DNA of 64,000 nucleotides from Cryobacterium suzukii (GCF_004403185.1 NZ_SOHJ01000004.1:465768-529767), one strand, 5' to 3'. Shown: positions 34,577 through 43,803, counted from the stretch's first letter. Program-made: numbers and translations. Notes: generated from the sequence alone by a model not told the origin.

Positions 34577-35647
34577 TTAGAGAGGGAGGCCCGAGTAGGC
34601 GTGCAGGCCCTTGAAAAACACGTTGACGATGCCGAAGTTGAACATGACAGCGGAAAAGCCGATGATCGCCAGCCAGGCCGAGCGTGACCCGCGCCAGCCG
34701 CGGGTTGCCCGGGCGTGGATGTAGCCGGCGTAGATGACCCAGATGATGAAGGTCCACACCTCTTTGGTGTCCCAGCCCCAGTACCGTCCCCATGCCTGTT
34801 CGGCCCAAATCGAGCCGGCCATGAGGGTGAAGGTCCACAGAATGAAGCCGATGATGTTGATGCGGTAGGCCAGGTTTTCCAGTGTCGCCGATGACGGCAG
34901 GGTGGCCAAAAATCGCAGGCGCAGACCGGATGGCGCGGCTGCGGCGTCGAGGACCCTGTTTTCGCGCCGGAACTGCAGCAGTTGCACGGTCGACAGCGCG
35001 AAGCCGAGTGCGAACATCCCGGTGGCCAACGACGCCACGAACACGTGGATGACCAGCCAGGCCGATTGCAGTGCCGGCGGCAGTGGGGCAACCTCCACAT
35101 AGAACTGCAGGGCTGCCACGCCGAGCAGCACAAGCACGAGACCGGTGACGAAGGTTCCGAGAAAACGCAGGTCGGAGCGGATCAGCACGATCAGGAACAC
35201 CGTCATGATGAGCAGCGTGCCCGTCAGCGCGAACTCGTACATGTTCGCCCACGGCACCCGGTCGGCCGCGAAGCCGCGCATGATGGTAGCAGCGAGATGC
35301 AGCGCCCAGGCCAGCACGGTGAGGGCTACTCCCACGCGCAGGCTCGCCGAGCGGCCGTACGGCAGCGCCGCGTCGGCGTCCATCCGGGCGCTGATGCGCG
35401 ACAGCACGGGCCGCTTCACGGCCGGTCGTTCGAGGGTGCTGGTGCTGGTGCGGGCAGCGGATACCGCGCTGCCGACGGAAGAAGCGGCGTCCACTGTAGT
35501 CAGGTCGGATTCCATCGCACCCACGGCGCTCGAACGACGCGCGAGGTCGACTGCGAAAGCGATGAAAGCGAGGGCATAGACGGCCATCGCCGAATACAGC
35601 GCGTAGAGCGAGTACGAGTTGAGCAGTGCGGTGTCAGTCAGATTCAC
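34577..35647 (-). CDS. ccsB: Cytochrome c biogenesis protein CcsB/CcsA (ResC)
   Basis: 356 aa, about eight TM helices. The heme-handling Trp-rich motif 'WGRYWGWDTKEVWTFIIW' lies near residues 288-305, with conserved His in TM segments ('AWALHLAATIMRGF', 'WLVIHVFVASLATG'). With ResB it forms the system II heme exporter and cytochrome c ligase. GTG 35647 has TAGGCT 6 nt upstream, implying its own leaderless promoter within the operon, 9 bp after resB. Confidence 0.93.
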   Translation of the reverse strand: MNLTDTALLNSYSLYALYSAMAVYALAFIAFAVDLARRSSAVGAMESDLTTVDAASSVGSAVSAARTSTSTLERPAVKRPVLSRISARMDADAALPYGRSASLRVGVALTVLAWALHLAATIMRGFAADRVPWANMYEFALTGTLLIMTVFLIVLIRSDLRFLGTFVTGLVLVLLGVAALQFYVEVAPLPPALQSAWLVIHVFVASLATGMFALGFALSTVQLLQFRRENRVLDAAAAPSGLRLRFLATLPSSATLENLAYRINIIGFILWTFTLMAGSIWAEQAWGRYWGWDTKEVWTFIIWVIYAGYIHARATRGWRGSRSAWLAIIGFSAVMFNFGIVNVFFKGLHAYSGLPL

Positions 35648-35656
35648 GATGTAAGC

Positions 35657-37330
35657 CTAAATCGATTCGGGGTTCGCGACGACGGGTTGGTGGGTTTTCA
35701 ACAGTTTAAGGTGACGGTCAGCCACATTCGTGATGGCGGCTTCGAGAGCAGGGTCGTCGCCCCGGGCGAGGCCCGCGTATTCGAGATGCACGGTTCCGTC
35801 GATTCCGGTCGTTGCCTTTACCCAAACGCGGCGACGCGGCACGAGCAGCCCGGTGAACAGGCCGAACAGCACGAGCATTGAGAAGGAAAGGAGCCAAATC
35901 TGTGTGGGGTCGTGATGAATGTCGAAGCTTGCGAAGCGCGGAACCGACTGGGTGAAATCGCCGGCCGCCGATGCGGCCGGATTGTTGTCGACGAAGCTGA
36001 CGGTGCCGAGGTCGCCCGGCAGCTCGGCCGATGCACCCGGCTTCAGCTCGATCGAGGCAACGCCGGTCTTGCCGCCGGTCTGCCGGGTCAGGGTATCGGT
36101 GACGAGCGAATAAACGGATGTTGGCACGCCGGCATCGAGACCGAGGTCACCGGTATAGACGTTCAGAGTGAGCAGCGGATATTCCAAGTCAGGGTAGCTC
36201 GAGAAGTTCGCGCCGGAAGCCGCTTTGTCTTGCGTGGGATAGAAGAAACCGATCATGCCGAGCTGTTCGGACAGGCCGTCGGGTACTTTCACGATGCCGA
36301 GCGAGGTGAGATTGGCGTCCTGCGGCAAGAACGGCACAGAGTCTGAAAAAACGACGGTACCGTCGGGGGCCGTGACCTGAATGGTCGGTGCGTACCCGTT
36401 GCCGAGCAGGTAGATGCTCGTTCCGTTGGTGCGCAGCGGTCCATTGACCTTGACGACGCCGGGCTCAGCCGACTCACCCTTAGGCGTGACGGTCACGTCG
36501 GCGGTGAAGTCGATCGGCTGGCCGTAGGCCTGCAGATTCTGTTGTTCGTAGGAGACCGAGAAGTCATCGAGACTCAGCGTGTAGGGGTCGAGCGTGGTGT
36601 CGTCGAAGAACCGTCCCGGGTTAAAGGAGTCGTAGGCGAGCAGCGTGTTCACAAAGGTCTGCCCCTCGACGATCACTCGTTGGCCGGCAAAACCATAGCC
36701 GCCGCCGAATCCAGCGGTAACCAGAATGCCCACGAGCGCAGCGTGAAAGACGAGGTTGCCGGTCTCCCGCAGGTAGCCACGCTCCGCCGAAACGGATGAC
36801 TCGGTGTCGGAATCAAAGCGGACTACGCGGTAGCCGCTGGATTTCAGGAGGGCGCGGGCGTGCGTGATGGCGTCGCGGGCATCCGTCTGCTCCGGCGCGT
36901 CTCGCGTAGTGAAACCGGACAGGCGCCCGAGGCGGGCAGGCGTGGTCGGCGGCTTGGCTCGTAGGGCCTGGAAGTGATGTTTGGTGCGCGGAATGACGCA
37001 GCCGATGAGCGAAATGAACAGCAGCAGGTAGATCGACGAGAACCAGGCCGAGGTGTAGACGTCGAAGGCTTGCAGTTTGTCGAGAATCGGTGCCAGGTCG
37101 GCGTTGTCGGCGAAGTACTGGGTGACACCGTTCGGGTCGGAGCTGCGCTGGGGCACGAGCGATCCGGGAATGGCCGCGATGGCGAGCATGAGCAGCAGGA
37201 ACAGGGCGGTACGCATGCTCGTGAGCTGACGCCAGAACCAGCGAAGCCAGCCGGTCAGTCCGAGCTTGGGCTGCACGACACCCTGCGGGCGGGAATCGTA
37301 GTGGTCAGATGGCCGGGACAAAGCTGCCAA
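35657..37330 (-). CDS. resB: Cytochrome c biogenesis protein ResB
   Basis: 557 aa. ResB family: three N-terminal TM helices ('MRTALFLLLMLAIAAIPGSLVPQRSSDPNGV' is the canonical opening), a large extracytoplasmic beta domain (about 230-480), and a C-terminal TM helix ('PTQIWLLSFSMLVLFGLFTGLLVPRRRVWV'). It partners CcsB in heme delivery to apocytochrome c. The TTG start at 37330 overlaps the ccdA stop by 26 bp and follows AGGGG, indicating coupling. Confidence 0.93.
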   Translation of the reverse strand: MAALSRPSDHYDSRPQGVVQPKLGLTGWLRWFWRQLTSMRTALFLLLMLAIAAIPGSLVPQRSSDPNGVTQYFADNADLAPILDKLQAFDVYTSAWFSSIYLLLFISLIGCVIPRTKHHFQALRAKPPTTPARLGRLSGFTTRDAPEQTDARDAITHARALLKSSGYRVVRFDSDTESSVSAERGYLRETGNLVFHAALVGILVTAGFGGGYGFAGQRVIVEGQTFVNTLLAYDSFNPGRFFDDTTLDPYTLSLDDFSVSYEQQNLQAYGQPIDFTADVTVTPKGESAEPGVVKVNGPLRTNGTSIYLLGNGYAPTIQVTAPDGTVVFSDSVPFLPQDANLTSLGIVKVPDGLSEQLGMIGFFYPTQDKAASGANFSSYPDLEYPLLTLNVYTGDLGLDAGVPTSVYSLVTDTLTRQTGGKTGVASIELKPGASAELPGDLGTVSFVDNNPAASAAGDFTQSVPRFASFDIHHDPTQIWLLSFSMLVLFGLFTGLLVPRRRVWVKATTGIDGTVHLEYAGLARGDDPALEAAITNVADRHLKLLKTHQPVVANPESI

Positions 37331-38066
37331 TCACCCCTTGCAAATCGAGGAGCCAGGTGTTCCAGATACCGCTCACCATGAGTACTCCGATGACGACGAG
37401 CAGAACGCCGCCGAACAGGTTGATGGCACGAATATGCCGTTTAAGGAATGCAACCGAACCGGTGGCCCAGTTGAAGCCAAGGGCGATCACGAGGAAGGGA
37501 ATTCCGAGGCCGAGAGAATAGAAGAGGGCCAGCAGACCGCCCTGCCAGGGAGAGCCGGTGCCAAGGCTGAGGGAGTTGATGGCGGTGAGGGTGGGACCGG
37601 TGCACGGCGTCCAGCCCACCGCGAAGACCGCACCGAGCACGGGGGCACCTGCGAGACCCATTTTGGGGCGCCAGTTGGTCTTGATGGTGCGCTGCATGGC
37701 CCCGAACTGCCCGATGAAGACGAGGCCCAGCAGAATGACCACCACGCCGGCGAGGCGCGTGATCAGGTCGCGATAGGAGTTGAGCCAGAATCCGGCGGCA
37801 CCGAAGACGACGCCGGTGAGCACGAACACCACGGTAAAGCCGAGCACGAACAGACCAACCCCGGCCAGGAGCCGGGTGCGGCCGCGACGGTCACGCTTGG
37901 ACGCACCGGTGCGTCCGTCGGTAAAGCCGCCGATGTAGGCGAGGTACCCGGGAACGAGCGGCAGGATGCACGGTGAGGCGAACGATACGAGGCCGGCGAG
38001 GAGTGCGATGGGAATAGCGAAGAGCAGCTGGCCGCTAAAAACGATCTCTCCGAAGGGATTGTTCAC
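37305..38066 (-). CDS. ccdA: Thiol-disulfide exchange membrane protein CcdA
   Basis: 253 aa, six TM helices. The two catalytic cysteines are in 'SFASPCILPLVPGYLAYIGG' and 'GWTPCTGPTLTAI'. CcdA carries electrons from cytosolic thioredoxin to the extracellular TlpA-like protein, keeping apocytochrome cysteines reduced. GTG 38066 overlaps the stop of the upstream thioredoxin-like gene (GTGA). Confidence 0.94.
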   Translation of the reverse strand: MNNPFGEIVFSGQLLFAIPIALLAGLVSFASPCILPLVPGYLAYIGGFTDGRTGASKRDRRGRTRLLAGVGLFVLGFTVVFVLTGVVFGAAGFWLNSYRDLITRLAGVVVILLGLVFIGQFGAMQRTIKTNWRPKMGLAGAPVLGAVFAVGWTPCTGPTLTAINSLSLGTGSPWQGGLLALFYSLGLGIPFLVIALGFNWATGSVAFLKRHIRAINLFGGVLLVVIGVLMVSGIWNTWLLDLQGVIGSFVPAI

Positions 38067-38689
38067 TCGGTCGTGCCAGTCTCCGCGATCGTGTCCCGAA
38101 TGAGGGTCTCCAGGATGGAGGGCGAGGTGACCTGGCCCAGAATGCGCGCCGCGACCCGCCCCTCGGCGTCGAGCACCAGAGTGGTCGGCACCGCGTTCGG
38201 CGGAATGCTGCCACTGAACGCGAGCTGCATGGCGCCGGTATCAACGTCGAGAACCGAGGGGTAGGTCACGCTGTACGTCTCGTTAAAGGCGATGGCGTTC
38301 GGGGCCTGGTCACGCACGTTGACGCCGAGAAAGCTTGCGCCCTCGTTTTCGAATTGCGCGTTGAGGCTTTGCAGGTCGGATGCCTCGGCGCGGCACGGTG
38401 CACAGCTCGCGTACCAGAAATTGACCACGAGAACTTCGCCGAGCGAGGCGTCGCTCGTCACCGTCTCGCCCGTCTCTGTCACGCCGGAGAACTCGATGGC
38501 CTCACCGCGGTCGGCGAGGGCGATCTCGGTGACGCTGCCGTCACCGGCGATGAAACCCTTGTTTGAACCTTCCCGGTACTGATCCGCGAGCGGGTCAGAC
38601 GAGCAGCCCGAGAGTAGCAGCGCAGCCGCGGCCAGTCCGGCCAGCAGCGGGGCGAGGCGGCGGCGTTGGTTCACGCGGCGGCGGTTCAT
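38063..38689 (-). CDS. TlpA/ResA-like thioredoxin lipoprotein
   Basis: 208 aa. Lipoprotein signal peptide with lipobox 'LLLSGC' (Cys about 29), then a thioredoxin fold with the active site 'FWYASCAPCRAEA' (CxPC) and the TlpA insertion. It reduces apocytochrome c CxxCH thiols using electrons from CcdA. ATG 38689 overlaps the stop of the preceding phosphatase gene (ATGA). Confidence 0.92.
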   Translation of the reverse strand: MNRRRVNQRRRLAPLLAGLAAAALLLSGCSSDPLADQYREGSNKGFIAGDGSVTEIALADRGEAIEFSGVTETGETVTSDASLGEVLVVNFWYASCAPCRAEASDLQSLNAQFENEGASFLGVNVRDQAPNAIAFNETYSVTYPSVLDVDTGAMQLAFSGSIPPNAVPTTLVLDAEGRVAARILGQVTSPSILETLIRDTIAETGTTE

Positions 38690-39330
38690 ACGGCACCCAC
38701 ATCGTTGCTCGGGTCGAGAAGGGCTAGTGCCGGGTTGGCATAGGCGGTTTCGGCGAAGCGGTCGCCGTGCCAGGACACCGTGGTGATACTCGACAGGTCG
38801 CAGCGGCGCTTGCGCGGGTCGTGGGCGAGGCGTTCGTGGGCGAGGGCGCGGTGCACCATCCAGATCGGCAGCTGGTGGCTGACCAGCACTACGTCGCCCT
38901 CATCCACCGAGTTCCAGGCGTCGTCGATCGCCGCGAGCATGCGGGCAGAGATTGAACGGAAGGGTTCTCCCCAGCTTGGCTTCAACGGGTTGATCAGGGC
39001 CGGCCAGTTGCGCGGGTCGCGTAACGCACCGCCCTGGCCACGCATCCGCTTACCTTCAAAGGCGTTGGTCGGTTCGATGATGCGTTCGTCGGTGTCGATC
39101 GGTAGCGCAAAAGCGGCGGCGATCGGAGCGGCCGATTCCTGCGCACGCTGCAGTGGCGAGGCGATAACGCGCACGACCGGGCGACCGCGCTTGACCAGTT
39201 CGTCCGCGGCGGTTGCCGCCATGAGCAGGCCTCGTTCGGAGAGCCGGTAATTCGGCAGCCGTCCGTAGAGCACGCGTTCGGGGTTGAAGACCTCACCGTG
39301 ACGCACGAGATGCACTTGACTGGCTACCAC
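38686..39330 (-). CDS. Histidine phosphatase family protein
   Basis: 214 aa. Phosphoglycerate-mutase-like fold with the catalytic 'VHLVRHGEVFNPERVLYGR' (RHG) at the N-terminus and 'VVLVSHQLPIWMVHRAL' near 155. It commonly opens the actinobacterial cytochrome c maturation operon. GTG 39330 has TAGACT 6 nt before it, marking the probable operon promoter as leaderless. Substrate unknown. Confidence 0.9.
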   Translation of the reverse strand: MVASQVHLVRHGEVFNPERVLYGRLPNYRLSERGLLMAATAADELVKRGRPVVRVIASPLQRAQESAAPIAAAFALPIDTDERIIEPTNAFEGKRMRGQGGALRDPRNWPALINPLKPSWGEPFRSISARMLAAIDDAWNSVDEGDVVLVSHQLPIWMVHRALAHERLAHDPRKRRCDLSSITTVSWHGDRFAETAYANPALALLDPSNDVGAV

Positions 39331-39407
39331 CCGACCAGTCTACGGAGGGCCCAACCCGGAAACCGCCGTGAGCGGGCCGCTCGGGCGGCTCCGGCTAAAC
39401 TCGAACT

Positions 39408-40736
39408 GTGACTTCGCGCGTATTAATCAAGAACCTGTCCGCTCTCGATGACGGCACCGTTTCGGTGTCGGGTTGGGTCGATACGGTGCGCGACCAGAAA
39501 AAGGTGCAATTCGTCGTTCTTCGCGACGAATCCGGCGCCGTGCAGCTGGTCAATCCGCGCACAACGGATGCCGATGGCGTCGTCGTCGCCGACGAGCCCG
39601 CCACGAGCATCTCCGGTCTCGCCCAGGGCACCTTCGTGACCGTCACCGGGGCGCTCAAGCACGACGAACGGGTGAAGCTCGGCGGCATCGAGATTAAGCT
39701 CGCCACCCTCACCGTGGTGTCCGCCGCTATCCCCGAGACGCCGATCGCGGCGGACTCGAGCCTCGATAAGCGTATGGACTGGCGCTTCCTCGACCTGCGC
39801 AACCCGAAGCAGAACCTCATCTTCCGCATCCAGACCACGTTCGAGCACGCGCTGCGCACGTACTGGATCGAGCACGACTTCATCGAACTGCACACCCCAA
39901 AGCTCATGGCGAGTGCGAGCGAGTCGCGCGCTGAATTGTTCGAGGTCGGCTATTTCGATACCAAGGCGTACCTCGCGCAGAGCCCACAGTTCTTCAAGCA
40001 GATGGCCCAGTCGGCCGGTTTCGGCAAGATCTTCGAGGTTGGGCCGGCGTTTCGTGCCGACCCGTCGTTCACGAGCCGGCACGCGACCGAGTTCACGAGC
40101 GTTGACAGTGAGATCAGCTGGATCAACAGCCACGACGACGTCATGACGCTGCACGAAGACCTTATGGTCGCCGGGTTCACGGCGGTCAAGGCTAAGCACG
40201 GCGACGAGGTCAAAGCCCTGTTCGACGTTGATGTGACCGTTCCGAGCACGCCGTTCCCGCGCATCCCCCTGGCCGAGGCCAAGGAGATCGTGAAGAGCCG
40301 CGGCTATGAAGTTCCTCGCGACGACGACGACATGGACCCGGAGGGCGAACGTCAGATCGCCGCCTACGTGGCCGAGAAGTACGGGCACGAATTCGTCTTC
40401 CTGACCGACTATGCGTCGAGCATCCGCCCGTTCTACCACATGCGTCACGAGGGCGATGCGTCGATCACCAAGAGCTACGACCTCATTTTCAACGGCACCG
40501 AAATCTCCACCGGCGCCCAGCGCGAGCACCGCATCGAGGTTCTCGAAGCTCAGGCGATCGAGAAGGGCCTGGACCCGAAGGAGATCGAGGGCTACCTTGA
40601 CTTCTTCCGCTACGGCGTGCCATCGCACGGCGGCTTCGGCATGGGCCTGGCCCGCGTGCTGATGCTTATGCTGCACCAGGCTTCGATTCGCGAGGTCACC
40701 TACCTGTTCCGCGGCCCGACCCGCCTCGAGCCGTAG
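39408..40736 (+). CDS. aspS: Aspartate-tRNA(Asp/Asn) ligase, archaeal-type
   Basis: 442 aa, far shorter than the about 590 aa bacterial AspRS because it lacks the GAD insertion. OB-fold N-terminus 'RVLIKNLSALDDGTVSVSGWVDTVRDQKKVQFVVLRD'; class II motif 2 around 'GFGKIFEVGPAFRADPSFTSRHATEFTSVDSEISW'; motif 3 'GGFGMGLARVLMLMLHQASIREVTYLFRGPTRLEP'. Such enzymes are usually non-discriminating and act with GatCAB. GTG 39408 follows TAAACT by 6 nt (leaderless). Transfer or early replacement from an archaeal-like lineage is established for actinobacteria generally. Confidence 0.93.
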   Translation: MTSRVLIKNLSALDDGTVSVSGWVDTVRDQKKVQFVVLRDESGAVQLVNPRTTDADGVVVADEPATSISGLAQGTFVTVTGALKHDERVKLGGIEIKLATLTVVSAAIPETPIAADSSLDKRMDWRFLDLRNPKQNLIFRIQTTFEHALRTYWIEHDFIELHTPKLMASASESRAELFEVGYFDTKAYLAQSPQFFKQMAQSAGFGKIFEVGPAFRADPSFTSRHATEFTSVDSEISWINSHDDVMTLHEDLMVAGFTAVKAKHGDEVKALFDVDVTVPSTPFPRIPLAEAKEIVKSRGYEVPRDDDDMDPEGERQIAAYVAEKYGHEFVFLTDYASSIRPFYHMRHEGDASITKSYDLIFNGTEISTGAQREHRIEVLEAQAIEKGLDPKEIEGYLDFFRYGVPSHGGFGMGLARVLMLMLHQASIREVTYLFRGPTRLEP

Positions 40737-40777
40737 GCCGGCCTCCGGCCCGCCTCAGCCGGAGACCGCAGACCGCA

Positions 40778-40889
40778 CCGAGCCGTGAGTTTGTGTCGCC
40801 GAGCCGTGATTTTTGGCCCTTCTCGAGCCAAAAATGAACTAATACTCACGGCTCGGCGGCTCTAGACCGCGGAAACTCACGGCTCGGCG
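40778..40889. repeat. REP-like nested inverted repeats between convergent genes
   Basis: The 12-mer GCCGAGCCGTGA/TCACGGCTCGGC family occurs four times. Two copies are forward (40778-40792, 40797-40810) and two inverted (40844-40859, 40873-40889). The outer pair is CCGAGCCGTGAGTTT/AAACTCACGGCTCGG. Inside sits TTTTGGC/GCCAAAA. The whole can fold as a nested stem between aspS and the convergent Dabb gene. The arrangement suggests a mobile REP/BIME unit or bidirectional terminator. Confidence 0.75.
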
Positions 40890-40894
40890 TGCGG

Positions 40895-41194
40895 TTAGAC
40901 CTCGAGGTCGACCGCGAGGCGGTCGGCGACGACGGTCCGAATGAACGCACCGACCTTTTTGTGCTCGGGGTGCTTCTGGTAGCGGTCAAGGGCCTCGAGG
41001 TCGTCGAAGTCGGCGATCAGCGCGACGTCCCAGTTTTCATTGCCGGCAACATCCGGCCCGACCGTCAGCGCGCGAATCTCGGGTACGACACCCACGAGGG
41101 ATTCCAGGCCCGCCACGATGCCCGCGGCATCATCGGCTTTCTTGCGCGGGGTGAGGGCGTTGAGCTTCCAGCAAACGATGTGGCGAATGGTCAT
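40895..41194 (-). CDS. Dabb family (stress-responsive alpha/beta barrel) protein
   Basis: 99 aa from ATG 41194. 'MTIRHIVCWKLNALTPRKKADDAAGIVAGLESLVGVVPEIRALTVGPD' and 'LIADFDDLEALDRYQKHPEHKKVGAFI' are the dimeric A/B barrel Dabb signatures. The ATG overlaps the glutaredoxin stop (ATGA). Members are small dimers of mostly unknown enzymatic role. Confidence 0.9.
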   Translation of the reverse strand: MTIRHIVCWKLNALTPRKKADDAAGIVAGLESLVGVVPEIRALTVGPDVAGNENWDVALIADFDDLEALDRYQKHPEHKKVGAFIRTVVADRLAVDLEV

Positions 41195-41460
41195 GAGACC
41201 TCCAGTAGGGCGGTGCGCAGGCGCACAGGGTCGATGCGCCAATAATTGTGAACTTTGCCGTTGATGAGGAGCACCGGGATGTCCTCCAGATAGAGCTCGT
41301 GCAGCTCGGCGTCATCGAGAATGGAAAGTTCCTCAAATGTGATTCGTGGGGCCGACACGTCGTCGGCAAGCTTGGCCACGACGCTGCCGACCAGATCCCG
41401 CGCATCGTCGCAGAGGTGACAACCGGGCTTGCCGATCAGGGTTAGGTGTGCGGTGGGCAT
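41191..41460 (-). CDS. Glutaredoxin-family protein
   Basis: 89 aa. Thioredoxin-fold with active site 'GKPGCHLCDDARDLV' (CxxC at residues 14-17) and cis-Pro motif 'DIPVLLINGK'. The DUF836-like ending 'HNYWRIDPVRLRTAL' is usual in actinobacteria. TAGGCT is 6 nt before ATG 41460 (leaderless). Coupled to the Dabb gene. Confidence 0.9.
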   Translation of the reverse strand: MPTAHLTLIGKPGCHLCDDARDLVGSVVAKLADDVSAPRITFEELSILDDAELHELYLEDIPVLLINGKVHNYWRIDPVRLRTALLEVS

Positions 41461-41524
41461 GGTTCCAGCCTACGGTGACTTCATGCCGGGGCGTACGGGC
41501 GCCAAACACCGAGCGGTGGATAGC

Positions 41525-41556
41525 AAAAAGCGCCAGTCCCGAAGGGCTAGCGCTTT
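41525..41556 (-). terminator. Terminator of the bS22 gene
   Basis: AAAGCGC...GCGCTTT stem with an inner imperfect extension around CGAA, about 35 bp beyond the bS22 stop, reading into TTTTT on the minus strand. It also separates the gene from the upstream glutaredoxin promoter. Confidence 0.75.
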
Positions 41557-41591
41557 GCTCGAGAACGGCTAAGAGTTGAGTCTTAGTCGTT

Positions 41592-41690
41592 CTACTTCTT
41601 ATTACGACGCTGGTGGCGAGTCTTGCGAAGCAGCTTGCGGTGCTTCTTCTTCGCCATACGCTTGCGTCGCTTCTTAATTACAGAACCCAC
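41592..41690 (-). CDS. 30S ribosomal protein bS22 (AURKAIP1/COX24-type)
   Basis: 32 aa, almost half Lys/Arg: begins MGSVIKKRRKRMAKKKH and ends RHQRRNKK. It is too short for most gene callers. GTG 41690 follows GAGGT. This tiny basic protein is a known stoichiometric 30S component of actinobacteria. The strong terminator after it and conserved position downstream of an ArsR-type gene support it. Confidence 0.92.
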   Translation of the reverse strand: MGSVIKKRRKRMAKKKHRKLLRKTRHQRRNKK

Positions 41691-41799
41691 ACGGACCTCA
41701 CAAGTATTGGTTTAGTCGCGGGGCCCGCGACTGACACGAAAACACCATTCTACCGGACAAAACCAGCTCCAACTACTCAGCCGCCGGATCTGACCTCTC

Positions 41800-42267
41800 T
41801 CAGCCGTTTCTGCGCCACTTTTTCGCGGTGGCATCTTTGACGACGTGCGACATTTGCGAGGCATCGGCGAAGGCCTTGCCAATAGCCGAGGCGAAGGCGC
41901 GCTGCTCGTCTTTCAGCCCGGCATCTGCCTCCAGATCTACGTCCTTGACGGCCTGGTCGAAGTCGACGCTCAGGAAGGGAATTAACCAGTCCTCGATCTC
42001 TTCGAGCGGCGAATACTCCAGACGATAGAAGCGGTGCTGTCCGTCTTCGCGAACGGTGACCAAACCAGCCTCACGCAACACCTTGAGGTGCTTGGAGACG
42101 GTGGGCTGGCTCAGCCCGAGGTGCCCAACGATGTCGGACACGCTCAGCTCGCCACGCACTTCCCGGGACGGACCGCGAATTTCAGCGGAGGGAACTGCGC
42201 GCTCCAACAGGATGCGCAAGATGTCCCGTCGCGCCGAGTCCGCCACCACGGTGAAGATGTCTGCCAT
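41800..42267 (-). CDS. ArsR-family winged helix regulator
   Basis: 155 aa. The HTH 'MADIFTVVADSARRDILRILLE' and 'ELSVSDIVGHLGLSQPTVSKHLKVLREAGLVTVREDGQHRFYRL' is canonical ArsR. A C-terminal extension of about 60 charged residues ending 'KDATAKKWRRNG' is characteristic of the form found next to bS22. No metal-binding Cys pair is seen, so it may not be a metal sensor. The upstream 42268-42320 region has repeated GGGTAGT and a GGTAATAACC-like symmetry that could be its operator. Confidence 0.88.
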   Translation of the reverse strand: MADIFTVVADSARRDILRILLERAVPSAEIRGPSREVRGELSVSDIVGHLGLSQPTVSKHLKVLREAGLVTVREDGQHRFYRLEYSPLEEIEDWLIPFLSVDFDQAVKDVDLEADAGLKDEQRAFASAIGKAFADASQMSHVVKDATAKKWRRNG

Positions 42268-42360
42268 AACCTCAGGGTAGTCATTACTGCTGGGTAATAA
42301 CCAACGCTGGGTAGTACCATTTCAATCTGGCAATAGTCGCAGGTTAATCGGGGGTTCCAG

Positions 42361-43803
42361 GTGTCGTTGAGAACCGGAACTGAACCGTTCTTTTCGCGCC
42401 CGCTCGCCCTCCTGTTGCGGATGCGCGACGGAGTGGACTCGCTCGCCCACAAGTCGCCATCGCGGTTCGCCATTCTGGTATTTTCCGCGCTCATCATGGT
42501 CTTCACCGTGTTGTTCTCGCTACCGATCGCCGCAGCGGATCGCACGATCACCCCACTGCACGACGCCGTTTTCACGGCGGTGTCGGTCATCTGCGTCACC
42601 GGACTAACCACGGTCGACATGGCCACCCACTGGTCAGCGTTCGGCAATATCCTGGTGTTCGTCGGTGTCAATATCGGCGGCATCGGCGTATTGACGCTCG
42701 CGTCGCTGATGGGACTGGTCATCTCGCGCAGACTCGGGCTGCGCGCAAAACTGATGGCTGCGAGCGATTCCAACCCGTCCCGCATTCACGCCGGGCCGGT
42801 CAACGAGGGCCAGACCATTCGCCTCGGCGAGGTCGGCAGCCTGCTGCTCACCGTTGCGATCAGCGCGTTTGTCATCGAGGTCGGCGTGGCAGCGCTGCTC
42901 TTTCCGCGCATGCTGCAGGCGGGTGTATCCCTGGGCGAAGCGGTCTGGCACAGTTTCTACTACGCTGCGATGGCCTTCACCAACACCGGTTTCAATCCAA
43001 ACCCCGGCGGCCTCAGCCCGTTCGCCGATGACTATTGGTTTCTCGGCGCGCTCATGATCGGTGTTTTTCTGGGCAGCCTTGGGTTTCCGGTGATCTACGC
43101 GTTCGCGCGCGGCTGGCGCAAGCCGCGCCGCTGGTCGGTACACGTCAAGCTGACCCTCGTCACGACAATCGCCCTGATGATCCTCGGAATGATCTTTTAC
43201 ATCATTCTCGAGTTCGACAATCCCAAGACTTTCGGGTCCCTCAATGCCGGCGACACCATCTTTCAGTCGTTGTTTATGTCGGTGATGACGCGCTCAGGCG
43301 GCTTTGCGACCATTGAGATCAGCGACCTGCACGGGTCGAGCCTGCTGCTCAGCGACATGCTCATGTTCATCGGTGGCGGGTCGGCGTCGACCGCCGGCGG
43401 CATTAAGGTCACGACCCTGGCCATCCTCTTTCTCGCCGCGTTTGCCGAAGCACGTGGCAAGCAGGAAATGGAAGCGTTCGGCCGCCGTATTCCGAGCGAC
43501 ATTCTCCGCCTGTCGGTCAGCGTTGTGCTGTGGGGCGCGACCACCGTTGCAGTCGCGAGTATTCTCATACTGCACATCTCGAAACAACCCTTCGACATCG
43601 TTCTTTTTGACGTGATCAGTGCTTTCGCCACCTGCGGCCTGTCTACCGGGCTTACTGCTGATCTGCCGCCGGAAGGCGTCTACGTCATGGCGGCAACGAT
43701 GTTCATGGGCCGGGTTGGTACAGTGACTCTCGCGGCAGCTCTGGCCGCGAGCCACAGCAGGCAATTGTTCAAACGCCCGGAAGAGAGACCCATCGTTGGT
43801 TGA
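42361..43803 (+). CDS. Trk-type potassium channel subunit (TrkH/KtrB)
   Basis: 480 aa, multi-pass. Selectivity-filter regions are visible: 'FTAVSVICVTGLTTVDMATHW', 'YYAAMAFTNTGFNPNPGG', 'MSVMTRSGGFATIEI' and 'ISAFATCGLSTGLT'. The Gly in each filter (VTGL, NTGF, RSGG, TCGL) matches the four-repeat TrkH/KtrB design. GTG 42361 follows GGGGG. The stop overlaps the TrkA gene by 8 bp, so the two form a coupled K+ uptake operon. Confidence 0.93.
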   Translation: MSLRTGTEPFFSRPLALLLRMRDGVDSLAHKSPSRFAILVFSALIMVFTVLFSLPIAAADRTITPLHDAVFTAVSVICVTGLTTVDMATHWSAFGNILVFVGVNIGGIGVLTLASLMGLVISRRLGLRAKLMAASDSNPSRIHAGPVNEGQTIRLGEVGSLLLTVAISAFVIEVGVAALLFPRMLQAGVSLGEAVWHSFYYAAMAFTNTGFNPNPGGLSPFADDYWFLGALMIGVFLGSLGFPVIYAFARGWRKPRRWSVHVKLTLVTTIALMILGMIFYIILEFDNPKTFGSLNAGDTIFQSLFMSVMTRSGGFATIEISDLHGSSLLLSDMLMFIGGGSASTAGGIKVTTLAILFLAAFAEARGKQEMEAFGRRIPSDILRLSVSVVLWGATTVAVASILILHISKQPFDIVLFDVISAFATCGLSTGLTADLPPEGVYVMAATMFMGRVGTVTLAAALAASHSRQLFKRPEERPIVG

